Source of the DNA: Catonella massiliensis
Lineage (GTDB): Bacteria; Bacillota; Clostridia; Lachnospirales; Lachnospiraceae
Length of the DNA: 64,000 bases
Assembly (NCBI RefSeq): GCF_016651435.1
Contig: NZ_JAEPRJ010000001.1
Location: 2,418,001 to 2,482,000 of the forward strand
Direction: 5' to 3'
The position numbers were made by a program, and so were the translations under genes. The stretch's first letter is position 1, and the number at the start of each line of letters is the position of its first letter. Positions 7,340-15,514 of the stretch are shown piece by piece. Under the pieces are notes generated by a model. The model was not told the origin of the DNA and did no database searches. It saw only the letters and a program-made list of their open reading frames with translations.

Positions 7340-8185
7340 TTATATCTTACGCAGTTTCATATACTCATCATTTGCTTCAAGCAGCTTCTTGTAATAATCA
7401 TCATAGGTTTTACTAAATTGCCTGATAAGAGGAATTGCAGTCTCATAGTAATTATTATCCTCCATATATTTTTTAAGCTTATCATATATTTTCTTCATTA
7501 GACTGCTTGCGTATTCATCACTGTTTTTAAATTCCTCATATTTAGTTACTGTATCCTTGTTCTCAGTCCACCACTGCTTGATGTCTTCTACAGCTTTAAT
7601 CTTAGCATTGTTTACATCCTTTAATTCATTTATCCCTAAACCAGCAGTGTTTTTTTCAATGTAATCTCTTTCTTCTTCAGATAATTCAAATGTTGGCAGG
7701 CTGTCCAGATAGTTTATATACTCATTATAAGCTGAAGTTTCTGATTCTTTTAACGGCTCGCTTAAAAAAGGCTGATATGCGCTAAATATCATCATACCAA
7801 AATATCCCGGAAAAGCTCTTTCAAGTCTCTCATAAATAGTCTCTCCATTTTCAAGAAGTTCAAGTCTTTCTTGAATTACATTGTCATTTTCTCCCTTTAT
7901 AAGCAGCTCCAGTATATCCTTTCTTTTTTCTTCTACTTCTAATTCATGCTGTTTCTTCCGAAGCGCAGATGACAAGGTATTATAGTTCAATACATTTTTA
8001 ATCTCAGTTATACTTAGTCCCACCTTCCTATAAAGAGATATCTTGTTTAAGATTTGTATATCCTTCTCACTATAGTCTCTATAGCCTTTCTCAGACTTTT
8101 TCGGGCAAATCAGCCCTCTTTCTTCATAATACTCTATTGCCTTTCTCGTAAGACCGGTCAATCTTTGTATTTCATTTCTTAACAT
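7340..8185 (-). CDS. MerR-family transcriptional regulator
   Basis: About 281 aa. The N-terminal winged helix is typical: EIQRLTGLTRKAIEYYEERG, LICPKKSEKGYRDY, then ILNKISLYRKVGLSITEIK. It is followed by a coiled helix (residues about 75-110) and a long C-terminal effector domain of unknown ligand with many aromatic and acidic residues. The ATG at 8185 is chosen because it stands 8 bp after AGGAGG. Its promoter has a 19-bp spacer, the hallmark of MerR-activated promoters, so it is probably autoregulated. No transporter gene adjoins it, so no target can be named. Confidence 0.82.
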   Translation of the reverse strand: MLRNEIQRLTGLTRKAIEYYEERGLICPKKSEKGYRDYSEKDIQILNKISLYRKVGLSITEIKNVLNYNTLSSALRKKQHELEVEEKRKDILELLIKGENDNVIQERLELLENGETIYERLERAFPGYFGMMIFSAYQPFLSEPLKESETSAYNEYINYLDSLPTFELSEEERDYIEKNTAGLGINELKDVNNAKIKAVEDIKQWWTENKDTVTKYEEFKNSDEYASSLMKKIYDKLKKYMEDNNYYETAIPLIRQFSKTYDDYYKKLLEANDEYMKLRKI

Positions 8186-8205
8186 AGTCATCACCTCCTG
8201 CCTAC

Positions 8206-8236
8206 AGTGTAGTACAGTCCCTAAGGGACAGGTCAA
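8206..8236 (-). promoter_or_regulatory. MerR-type promoter with 19-bp spacer
   Basis: TTGACC (8236-8231) and TACACT (8211-8206) on the minus strand are 19 bp apart, and the spacer contains the dyad GTCCCTTAGGGAC. Overlong spacers with a central dyad are diagnostic of MerR-family control. Confidence 0.65.
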
Positions 8237-8304
8237 GGGGATTAATATCTTTAGTAAAAATCCAAAGTTTGGCTTAAAACTGCCTTTATTCTAACTTTTA
8301 ATTT

Positions 8305-9339
8305 TTATAACCTCTCAATATCCTTTACCAGCTCATCAACCTCAGCCTCAGTATTAGCCCAACTTGTACAGAACCTTACTATATGGGAGTCTTCGTCATA
8401 TCTCCCCTCATATTCAAAGGCGTATTTTGGGGAAAGTTTATCCATCTGCCCCCTGCTTAGTATCACAAACTGCTGATTGGTTGGGCTTTTTATGTAGGTT
8501 TTAATCCCCTTATCCTTAAAGGCTTTCTTTATCTTCATTGCATATTTTACTGAAGATTTGGCCATTTTAAAATAAAGCCCATCTTCAAAAAGAGCATTAA
8601 ACTGCGCTCCAAGGAGCCAACCCTTTGCAAGGAGGGCACCGTTTTGCTTCATATAGCTTCTAAAGCCTGACATAAGAGACTTGTTGGTAATGATAACTGC
8701 CTCACCAAACATTGCTCCGCATTTCGTACCACCACAGTAGAATACATCCGCAAACTTCGCCAAATCTTCCATAGTTACATCATTTCCCTCTGCTGCCAGT
8801 CCATAGCTAAGCCTTGCTCCATCTATGAAAAAATAGAGGTCATACTCCTTGCAGACCGCACTTATTTCTTCAATTTCCTTCTTAGAGTAGATAGTTCCAT
8901 ACTCTGTAGGGAATGAAATATAAACCATCTTGGGCTCTGTGATATGCTCCTTTACACCGCTGATTCTATAATTTTCTGCCACCTCTTTTACCTGTGCAGC
9001 AGTAAGCTTGCCATCTTTTCCTGCTACTGTCTCAACCTTATGCCCTGTATTTTCTATCGCTCCGGTTTCGTGTACGCTAATATGACCTGAATCTGCACTG
9101 ATTACGCTCTGATAGCTCCTAAGCGCAGAAGTTATCACGATGAAGTTAGTCTGTGTGCCCCCTACAAGAAAATGCACCTCTGCCTCAGGCTTATTTATGT
9201 ATTTTTTTATCTCAGCCTTAGCTTTTTCACAAAGCTCATCCAGCCCGTATCCTGGGTAACTTACATCACTTATATCCATAACCGCCTTAAGCACCTCACT
9301 GTGCGCAGGCTTATTGTAGTCGTTGTTAAATCTAATCAT
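8305..9339 (-). CDS. ltaE: Low-specificity threonine aldolase
   Basis: A 344-aa PLP fold type I enzyme. It opens with FNNDYNKPAHSEVLKA, then HFLVGGTQTNFIVI for cofactor phosphate contact, a DSGHISVHETGAIE segment, YFFIDGARLSYGLA holding the PLP aspartate and arginine, and FYCGGTKCGAMFGEA holding the Schiff-base lysine. This order matches threonine aldolases and related beta-eliminating lyases, which split threonine to glycine and acetaldehyde in the cytoplasm. Length is normal. It is monocistronic; a GAGAGG site precedes the start. Confidence 0.88.
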   Translation of the reverse strand: MIRFNNDYNKPAHSEVLKAVMDISDVSYPGYGLDELCEKAKAEIKKYINKPEAEVHFLVGGTQTNFIVITSALRSYQSVISADSGHISVHETGAIENTGHKVETVAGKDGKLTAAQVKEVAENYRISGVKEHITEPKMVYISFPTEYGTIYSKKEIEEISAVCKEYDLYFFIDGARLSYGLAAEGNDVTMEDLAKFADVFYCGGTKCGAMFGEAVIITNKSLMSGFRSYMKQNGALLAKGWLLGAQFNALFEDGLYFKMAKSSVKYAMKIKKAFKDKGIKTYIKSPTNQQFVILSRGQMDKLSPKYAFEYEGRYDEDSHIVRFCTSWANTEAEVDELVKDIERL

Positions 9340-9404
9340 TTTGTCTCCTCTCTTTTAATTACTAAAAACTATAAATATTATACCTATAATTTATCGCAGT
9401 TAAG

Positions 9405-9440
9405 AAAAGAACCCTAAGGAAGTTGACGGCTCCTTAGGGT
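9405..9440 (-). terminator. Hairpin between rhomboid and threonine aldolase genes
   Basis: ACCCTAAGGA pairs perfectly with TCCTTAGGGT across a 10-base loop. On the minus strand it is followed by TCTTTTCTT, which fits termination of the rhomboid transcript that ends at 9525. The plus side is also T-rich, so it could act in both directions. Confidence 0.7.
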
Positions 9441-9524
9441 TTATTTTGTGTCTTGCTAATTCTTTAATTTATTGGTCAGACTCATCATACTATATTATTA
9501 AAAATTTTGCAAGCTTTTTATTTC

Positions 9525-10106
9525 TCACCCTCTCTTAATTCCGTTCTTATTAAGCAAATATCCCATAACCGAGCCTACAACACCACCAAGTACATGGGAG
9601 AGATTGGAAATATTGTCCCTGACCATAATACCGTCATACACCTGCTGTCCTATAAAGATGACAGCTACCAATATAAAGGTAAGTGGTATTTCTCTGTCCT
9701 TGAAGCCTGTAAATGAGCTAAGTAAAATAAAGGTAAAAACCACTCCACTTGCTCCACAAAGGGCTACATTCGGAAATAGTATATAATTCACAAGTCCTGT
9801 AATAAGAGCAGTAATTACTATCGACTGTATGAGGAGTTTACTTCCGTACTTTTCCTCAAGCAGCGGACCTAAGAGCAGGATATAGGTAATATTTCCCATA
9901 AAATGATCCACACCGCTATGACCGAAAACATGGGTGAAAAATCTGAGGTAGGTCATCGGATTGGTAAGCGAAGAATGATAGGTCATAAAAAACAGCTTAT
10001 TAGTCGCCCCCTTAGTAAATATATTAAGAGCCAGCGCAATCAGACATATCGCTGAAAATCCCAGTACTACAGGTGAATTAATCGAAATCTTAAAACCTTT
10101 GTTCAT
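9525..10106 (-). CDS. Rhomboid-family intramembrane serine protease
   Basis: 193 aa from an ATG preceded by AAGGAG; a longer frame to 10214 runs through a repeat and is rejected. Six hydrophobic segments are visible. The diagnostic residues are present: HFMGNITYIL in helix 2, the catalytic serine in CGASGVVFTF and the partner histidine in SHVLGGVVGSVMG. Rhomboids cleave membrane proteins within the bilayer. Substrates here are unknown. The gene stands alone, with a palindromic repeat just upstream that may carry or disrupt its promoter. Confidence 0.88.
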   Translation of the reverse strand: MNKGFKISINSPVVLGFSAICLIALALNIFTKGATNKLFFMTYHSSLTNPMTYLRFFTHVFGHSGVDHFMGNITYILLLGPLLEEKYGSKLLIQSIVITALITGLVNYILFPNVALCGASGVVFTFILLSSFTGFKDREIPLTFILVAVIFIGQQVYDGIMVRDNISNLSHVLGGVVGSVMGYLLNKNGIKRG

Positions 10107-10131
10107 TATATCCTTCTCCTTCTTACAACAT

Positions 10132-10314
10132 AATAAGTGGTATGTTATCACGCCAAGATGTATCAGGCCTGTCTGTAAGTTACCAAAACATCTCCTCAAC
10201 GCAATAAGTGGCATAATATCATACCCAGTCTTTAATCAGCCCCGTCTGTAAGTTACCAAAAAAGTGAATGTGCGAAGCACTCTGAACTTTTTTGGTACTT
10301 ACAGAGGTAGGGGC
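10132..10314. repeat. Palindromic repeat element with half-duplicated arm
   Basis: A 27-29-base arm (10239-10265, GCCCCGTCTGTAAGTTACC...) pairs with 10286-10314 (...GGTACTTACAGAGGTAGGGGC) around a 20-base loop. A second imperfect copy of the left arm (CCTGTCTGTAAGTTACC, about 10168-10184) precedes it. The preceding motif ATAAGTGG is also repeated (10132 and 10204). It encodes nothing and looks like a short mobile or structured repeat, not an ordinary terminator. Confidence 0.55.
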
Positions 10315-10344
10315 GTCACTTAGTATATAATATTATACCACATA

Positions 10345-11118
10345 TCAGTTCCCACACTCAATACTAATTTCCGTAAATTTCCCAAGTATATCATCTACTG
10401 TTATCTTAGCCTTCTCTTCCTTAGCCTTATCTATAACAGCCTTACCCTGATGCATCATAAGCAGCCTATTCCCATACTCCACAGCATATCTTAGGTTATG
10501 AGTTACCATAATGGCCGTCAACTTTTTCTCCTTTACCACCTTGTCGGTAAGCTCCATAATAAGGTCAGCAGTCTTGGGGTCAAGAGCCGCAGTATGCTCA
10601 TCAAGAATCAGAAACTCAATAGGAGTGAGAGTTGACATAAGCAGGGTTAGAGCCTGTCTCTGACCGCCTGAAAGAGACTTCACCTTTGTATTTAGTTTGT
10701 CTTCAAGTCCAAGACCCAGTCCCGATAATATTTCTTTATAATAATCAATCCTAGCCTTATTTATTCCAAAGGAAAGCCCGAACTTCTTGCCCTTATTATC
10801 CGCAAGGGAGAGATTCTCAAGTATCGTCATCTCAGGACAGGTTCCAAGGGAAGGGTTCTGATACACCCTGCCTATCCTCCTATTTCTCACATATTCTGGA
10901 AGCCTTGCAATACTCTTTCCCTCTATCACTATGTCTCCCTTATCAAGAGGGATACTGCCACATATGAGATTTAACATAGAGGTCTTGCCTGAGCCGTTAC
11001 TTCCTATAACTGATACAAACTCACCCTTTTTTATATTCAGGTTAAAATCTTCAAAGAGGCACATTTCATTGACGGTGCCGGGATTGTAGTACTTGTAAAT
11101 ATTCTTAAGCTCAATCAT
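10345..11118 (-). CDS. trpZ: TrpXYZ-type ABC transporter ATP-binding protein
   Basis: The 257-aa ATPase has Walker A GSNGSGKTS (about residue 39), Q-loop YQNPSLG, signature LSGGQRQ and Walker B FLILDEHTAALDP. It pairs with the LivH-like permease and the substrate-binding lipoprotein upstream. The start overlaps the permease stop by four bases (ATGA). Such three-gene sets transport tryptophan or tyrosine. The operon leader here is a T-box whose specifier reads UGG, which argues for tryptophan. It is the last gene of the operon. Confidence 0.82.
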   Translation of the reverse strand: MIELKNIYKYYNPGTVNEMCLFEDFNLNIKKGEFVSVIGSNGSGKTSMLNLICGSIPLDKGDIVIEGKSIARLPEYVRNRRIGRVYQNPSLGTCPEMTILENLSLADNKGKKFGLSFGINKARIDYYKEILSGLGLGLEDKLNTKVKSLSGGQRQALTLLMSTLTPIEFLILDEHTAALDPKTADLIMELTDKVVKEKKLTAIMVTHNLRYAVEYGNRLLMMHQGKAVIDKAKEEKAKITVDDILGKFTEISIECGN

Positions 11119-11996
11119 GCCCTGCCTCCTTTCCTCTTTTTAAGATTGCCTGCCGCAAGTATAATCAGTAACAGAGCTGCTGTGATAAGCTTCAAGTCGG
11201 ATGGCGCAAGTCCCATAGAGATAGCTACGGATACGCATGCCTTGTAGATGATGGCACCTATTACTACAGCTGTAGTAGGCTTTATAAAGTTAAAATGCTT
11301 CACAAGGCTGATTCCAATAATTACATTTGCAAGTCCAATAACTACGGTTCCTGTGCCTATAGATATCTCAAAGAAGCCGTTCATCTGACAATATACGCTT
11401 CCGGCAAGGGCTGCAAGGCCATTTGCAATGGCAAGTCCAAGTATCTTCACATTTCCCTTGTCCTTTGCAAGGCTGGTTACAAGCACATCATTGTCACCAA
11501 CTGCACGAAGTAAAAAGCCTGACTTAGTTTTAAGGTAAAAATCAAGCAAGATTTTTGCAATCAAAACAATGATTACTAGTATGATGAGGTTGCTGTACTG
11601 CTTCATTCCCTCAGGAAATATTTTCGCAAGGACATCGTTTTCAAACAAAGTCTGTTTGCTAAAAAGCGGTACATTGGCCTTTCCTGCTATTCTAAGATTT
11701 ACAGAGTAAAGAGCTGTCATTACTATGATGCCTGAGATTAGGTCACGAATCTTAAGCTTTACATTGATAATTCCCGTAACCACTCCAAAGATGACTCCTG
11801 CCGCTGTTGCCACAAGCATGGCAAGGGGAATCGGTGCTCCAAGAAGAATCATAGCTACAGTTACTGCCGCTCCGAGTGGAAATGTTCCGTCCACAGAAAG
11901 GTCTGGAAAATCAAGTATTTTATAAGTAATGTACACGCCCAAGGAGAGAATGGCATACACAAGCCCCTCCGTAAGCACTCCCAATATAATCTGCAT
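11115..11996 (-). CDS. trpY: TrpXYZ-type ABC transporter permease
   Basis: 293 aa from an ATG after GGGAGG; the upstream ATG at 12011 precedes that site. Eight to nine hydrophobic segments span the protein. The loop GRIRDLISGI-like region (KLKIRDLISGIIVMTAL) and the AVGDN element after LKTKSGFLLR are features of LivH/BPD_transp_2 permeases. It would form the membrane channel for an aromatic amino acid delivered by the lipoprotein. A perfect 16-bp stem-loop sits between it and the lipoprotein gene, which can set different expression levels for the two. Confidence 0.82.
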   Translation of the reverse strand: MQIILGVLTEGLVYAILSLGVYITYKILDFPDLSVDGTFPLGAAVTVAMILLGAPIPLAMLVATAAGVIFGVVTGIINVKLKIRDLISGIIVMTALYSVNLRIAGKANVPLFSKQTLFENDVLAKIFPEGMKQYSNLIILVIIVLIAKILLDFYLKTKSGFLLRAVGDNDVLVTSLAKDKGNVKILGLAIANGLAALAGSVYCQMNGFFEISIGTGTVVIGLANVIIGISLVKHFNFIKPTTAVVIGAIIYKACVSVAISMGLAPSDLKLITAALLLIILAAGNLKKRKGGRA

Positions 11997-12098
11997 TTTA
12001 GCCTCCCACATCTATTAAAATAAAGTACAAGCATTTAGCTATGAGTCAAATCTATCTTTAACTCCTTGAAATGCTACTATTCCATATAATGTCACTGC

Positions 12099-12141
12099 TT
12101 ATTTAGCTGTGTCACCTACAATATTTGACACAGCTAAATAA
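12099..12141 (-). other. Intercistronic stem-loop between trpX and trpY
   Basis: TTATTTAGCTGTGTCA pairs perfectly with TGACACAGCTAAATAA (16 bp) around an 11-base loop. No run of T follows it on the minus strand, so it is more likely an mRNA-stabilising or processing element at the 3' side of the lipoprotein message than a terminator. Confidence 0.7.
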
Positions 12142-12198
12142 GAGTAAATAATTATTTTTTATGGCAAGCCATTTTTGAACGAGCCATATTCAGTCTTT

Positions 12199-13293
12199 TT
12201 ACTTTCCTACTTCTTTATATCCTTCAGGAAGTGTAAGTCCGTAAGACTTAGCAGCCTCTTCATTGCCGTATAAGTCAGCTTCTTCAAAGGTAAGGAACTT
12301 CAGATCACTTGCTTTTGCCTCTCCCTTAAGCACCTTTGCTGCCATCTTACCTGTCTCTTCTCCTACATATACATAATCAAGTCCCATGCTGGCTACACAG
12401 CCCTTTTTAACCTGCTCTATCTCGCTTCCAAATACTGGTTTGCCTGCCTTTTTAGCCTTATCAAGAACTATGTCAAGGCTGTTTACCACTGTGTTGTCTA
12501 ATATGTTGTTTAAGCAGTCAACCTTTGTTAGTATACTGTCAGTTGCAAGAGGCACATCTGCGGAACTTGTTACTGACTGCTCTATTATTTCAAAGCCGTA
12601 TTCTGGAGCGGCTTCCTTGTACTCCTTAACTGACATTTCTGAGTTTACCTCACTTGTACAGTAGAGAATGCCGATTTTCTTTGCTTCAGGCATTATCTTC
12701 CTAATCATTTCAAGCTGCTTTTTGATAGGGAGCTTGTCGCTTGTACCGGTGATATTGCCCACTGAACTGCCATCCTCCTTTGCAAGCTCTGCTGCTACAG
12801 GGTTGGTAATGGCTGTGTAGACAACAGGAATGTCCGTATCCTTTGCAGCGCTATAGCTTATCTGAGCCATTGGTGTTGTGATTGCACAGATTAGATTTAC
12901 TTTTTTAGCTGCAAAATTATTGGCTATCTGGGCTGCTATACCACTGTCTGCTCCTGCATTCTCGTAGATTATTTCAAGGTTTTCTCCCTCTTTATAGCCT
13001 CCTTCTGCAAGACCCTTAATAAAGCCCTCTCTGCAGTTGTCAAGTGAGCCATGCTCTGCAAACTGTCCTATACCTACAACTACCTTGTCTCCACTTGTCG
13101 CCTGGCTTCCCGATGAAGCGGTGCTAGAGCTTCCTGACTTAGAAGTGCTGCCTGACTGTGTAGAAGTATTAGCTATGCTGCCTGACTTAGAAGCGCTTGA
13201 AGAAGTCTGCTTATTAGCTCCGCAGCCAGTAAGTGCTGATACCGCAAGTGTAAGTGCAAGTCCTAATGCTACCATTTTGTTTGATTTTCTCAT
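12199..13293 (-). CDS. trpX: ABC transporter substrate-binding lipoprotein (TrpX-type)
   Basis: About 364 aa. A charged N-terminus and hydrophobic segment lead to the lipobox LTGC, followed by a serine/threonine/glycine-rich linker to about residue 70. The ABC_sub_bind domain then begins with VVVGIGQFAEHGSLD and shows AITNPVAAELAK and GSEIEQVKKGCVASMGLDYVYVG near the hinge. It captures the amino acid outside the membrane. It is the first gene of the operon, preceded by a T-box leader. The second ATG (13293) has better spacing from GGAG than the first (13299). Confidence 0.85.
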   Translation of the reverse strand: MRKSNKMVALGLALTLAVSALTGCGANKQTSSSASKSGSIANTSTQSGSTSKSGSSSTASSGSQATSGDKVVVGIGQFAEHGSLDNCREGFIKGLAEGGYKEGENLEIIYENAGADSGIAAQIANNFAAKKVNLICAITTPMAQISYSAAKDTDIPVVYTAITNPVAAELAKEDGSSVGNITGTSDKLPIKKQLEMIRKIMPEAKKIGILYCTSEVNSEMSVKEYKEAAPEYGFEIIEQSVTSSADVPLATDSILTKVDCLNNILDNTVVNSLDIVLDKAKKAGKPVFGSEIEQVKKGCVASMGLDYVYVGEETGKMAAKVLKGEAKASDLKFLTFEEADLYGNEEAAKSYGLTLPEGYKEVGK

Positions 13294-13420
13294 ATCCATT
13301 TCTCCTTTTTGGTGTAAGCTAATGGACCTACACAGTTATAGTATTCAGATGTTCATTTAGCTCTAAATAAGGTAGGCTATAAGTAAATCTAACTTTACAG
13401 AAATATTTATCTCTGCCAAA

Positions 13421-13685
13421 TAAAAAAAGCCCCAAGCAGAAGAAAAACTTCTACTTGGGACGAATATTATCCGCGTTGCCACCCAATTTGATGCAAATGC
13501 ACCATCTTTACCCCGTGCCATCACACAGGTAATGAATATAACGGTCATCACTCCGTCTTACCCTACTTGGTTCGGATAAGCCCTCAGGAGTCCATTCACT
13601 AAGCTTCCTCATGCTGATTTCCACCATCACAGCTCTCTGGTATGAGTAACCCTTAACTACTACTCTCCCTCACAGGTTTGATGTT
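13421..13685 (-). promoter_or_regulatory. T-box riboswitch, specifier UGG (tryptophan)
   Basis: On the minus strand the universally conserved T-box GGGTGGCAACGCGG occurs at 13483-13470. It is followed by a terminator with arms CCCAAGTAGAAG/CTTCTGCTTGGG and a seven-T run (13428-13421). Upstream the leader has the AGTGAATGGACTCC stretch typical of a specifier loop, where UGG at 13594-13592 reads as the tryptophan codon. T-boxes sense uncharged tRNA and allow read-through. This leader controls the trpXYZ operon. The T-box itself is certain; the specifier reading is an inference from motif context. Confidence 0.9.
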
Positions 13686-13689
13686 TGAT

Positions 13690-13718
13690 ATGATAACTGA
13701 TTGTGATAAAGATGTCAA
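13690..13718 (-). promoter_or_regulatory. Promoter of the T-box/trpXYZ operon
   Basis: Minus-strand TTGACA (13718-13713) and TATCAT (13695-13690) with a 17-bp spacer, directly upstream of the T-box leader. Confidence 0.75.
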
Positions 13719-13734
13719 TAGGGAAAATTATTTT

Positions 13735-14511
13735 TTATAATCTGCTGCCTACAAGCTCTGCAACAGTGTATCCGTATTGTCTGATGCTCTCGTATGCCTT
13801 CTGCTGCCATTCCTCCTTTATGGTTCCGTCTTCTCCTACAAAGAAGTTTGGTTCCATATATCGGATGATAACAAATTCAGAAGTTTTTTGTCCGAATCCA
13901 TCTCCCCTGCTAAAGTCAATCCCCCTGCCTGTGTTTCTAACCATAGCGGCTTCAATGATAGGCAGAGTAATCTCATTTACAGGCAGGGTCATGTCAGGAG
14001 TGTCAAAGAAGCCACCCTTTTCCTTGGTGTAGATTGCCAGATTGCTTATAGTGCCGTTTGTCACACACTTTGCTCTGCATATCCTGTTGATATCGACCTT
14101 ATGCTTTGCACCACTTATAACTCCGTTTGCAATCCTTATCTCCTTTTCTTTAAGGTTAAAGCCAAGGGTAAGGTCAAGGGTAAATAAATTGTCAGGAAAT
14201 GCCTGTGTAAGCTTATATGCAGCAAATGCGACCAGAATAAGCTTGGTTTCTAAAATGTTGTGCCCGTTGTTAGCCTTTGTATCTGTATCTATGTCACAGA
14301 TATTTTTCCCCTGATTATCTCTAAATATAAGGTTGTAACTTTGATTAGAATTGCAGTATCTCATCGGCAAGATTGCACCTACCTCGGAAAACTTAATCTC
14401 AAGTGATTTTTTTCCATCTGCTGTATTGTAGGAAAGTCCCTCCGCATTTAGAGAAATTGTGTATTTAGGATTCTCAATAACTATTTTCTGTTCGCTAAAC
14501 AATGTCTTCAT
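13735..14511 (-). CDS. Hypothetical protein, about 258 aa
   Basis: I do not recognise a named family. The ATG at 14511 lies 8 bp after GGAGG. The protein is soluble, beta-rich and without a signal peptide. It has KTLFSEQKIVIENPKYTISL at the start and a middle ICDIDTDTKANNGHNILETK region. A C-terminal half with FFDTPDMTLPVNEI and FVIIRYMEPNFFVGEDG follows. The ending EEWQQKAYESIRQYGYTVAELVG resembles the phage-like or PH-domain-like tails found in secreted-kinase neighbourhoods. It lies just downstream of the VWA gene on the same strand (91-bp gap), so the two may act together. Confidence 0.6.
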   Translation of the reverse strand: MKTLFSEQKIVIENPKYTISLNAEGLSYNTADGKKSLEIKFSEVGAILPMRYCNSNQSYNLIFRDNQGKNICDIDTDTKANNGHNILETKLILVAFAAYKLTQAFPDNLFTLDLTLGFNLKEKEIRIANGVISGAKHKVDINRICRAKCVTNGTISNLAIYTKEKGGFFDTPDMTLPVNEITLPIIEAAMVRNTGRGIDFSRGDGFGQKTSEFVIIRYMEPNFFVGEDGTIKEEWQQKAYESIRQYGYTVAELVGSRL

Positions 14512-14602
14512 CGTTTCATCCTCCGGATATTTATGGTGTAACAATATTATATCATAAATAATAATATTTTGCTACAGAAAATTTGAGAGTTTATTTAATC
14601 CA

Positions 14603-15298
14603 TTAATATTTCTGTGCGGTCCTCATCTTTCCTCCCCTTCTCTCATAATCCTCTTTTATTTCTTTATCCCAGCCACTGTTATCAAGGCAGGCACTGACCT
14701 CCGCTACACTGTCCGCAGTCATCACTGTACTAACAGCCTTTGCTACTGCGTGATACATACCAGCTGTACCAACTCCATCACATACGTAGTTTACTGCCCT
14801 ATCCTTATGTATGCCAAATCTCTCAGCTTCTGCATAGGCATCGATATTGGCTCCGATGAAAATAAATTCCCAGCCATACTTATCTTGCTGCCTTTTAACC
14901 ATTTTTTGTACTTTATCGTATGAATATATAAAACTTGAATTCTCCATACCATCAGTAGCGATTACAAAAATGGTCTTCTCAGGTCTGTCTTCTGTCCTTG
15001 CGTACTTATGAACATTACCGATGTGGTCAATCGCACCGCCTACTGCATCTAAGAGAGCCGTACCTCCTCTTACAAAATACTCTTTGTCAGTCATAGCCTT
15101 AACCTTGTCAATCTGCACTCTGTCATGTAATACCTCGTGTTCAGTGTCAAAAAGCAGAGTCGAAACCAAAGCCTTTTCCCCTGTCTTTCTCTGCTGTTCA
15201 ATCATCGAGTTGAAGCCACCTATTGTGTCCGCTTCAAGCCCTGCCATAGATCCGCTTCTGTCCAAAATGTAAACTATCTCTGTGTAACCTTTACTCAT
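14603..15298 (-). CDS. von Willebrand factor A domain protein
   Basis: 231 aa from an ATG preceded by GGAGG. The N-terminal VWA domain has an intact MIDAS: DRSGSM at about residue 12, the conserved threonine region GGTALLDAVG, and TDGMENSS. It lacks a signal peptide and transmembrane segment, so it acts in the cytoplasm, probably as a metal-dependent adaptor. The C-terminal DYERRGGKMRTAQKY tail is basic. The upstream DNA is a duplicated segment that carries a terminator also found behind the macrodomain-HTH gene, suggesting a rearrangement at this promoter. Confidence 0.8.
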   Translation of the reverse strand: MSKGYTEIVYILDRSGSMAGLEADTIGGFNSMIEQQRKTGEKALVSTLLFDTEHEVLHDRVQIDKVKAMTDKEYFVRGGTALLDAVGGAIDHIGNVHKYARTEDRPEKTIFVIATDGMENSSFIYSYDKVQKMVKRQQDKYGWEFIFIGANIDAYAEAERFGIHKDRAVNYVCDGVGTAGMYHAVAKAVSTVMTADSVAEVSACLDNSGWDKEIKEDYERRGGKMRTAQKY

Positions 15299-15314
15299 AA
15301 TGATACCTCCGTTT

Positions 15315-15417
15315 TCTTTGTTTTTATTTGGTGATATCATCATAACTCGAAAGGCAGGAAAAAAGGTCAACCCTAGGGCGACCTTTTAAGTTTAAATGAT
15401 ACAAGCTTCAAATCAGC
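15315..15417. repeat. About 100-bp duplication, copy 1 (with terminator)
   Basis: This stretch matches 20169-20267 over about 100 bp, including GTGATATCATCATA, the hairpin AAAAGGTC...GACCTTTT around ACCCTAGGGC, and TTTAAGTTT. In copy 2 the hairpin terminates the macrodomain-HTH gene. Here there is no gene for it to terminate, so copy 1 looks like the leftover 3' flank of a lost relative. Confidence 0.65.
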
Positions 15418-15514
15418 CTCTTTATCCGGAATCAGATTTTACTTTGATGTGTCTACTTTTGAAAAGGAGGATTAGTAAAAAATATGCTGTATGTCTATTT
15501 TTGAAAATAAATAA

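Noticed and set aside
10107..10214. Longer N-terminus for the rhomboid protease
   Set aside because: The extension is encoded by a palindromic repeat and the internal ATG at 10106 has a proper AAGGAG site.
13363..13551. 62-codon frame over the T-box leader
   Set aside because: It lies entirely within the structured riboswitch and terminator, which explain the sequence; no ribosome binding site.
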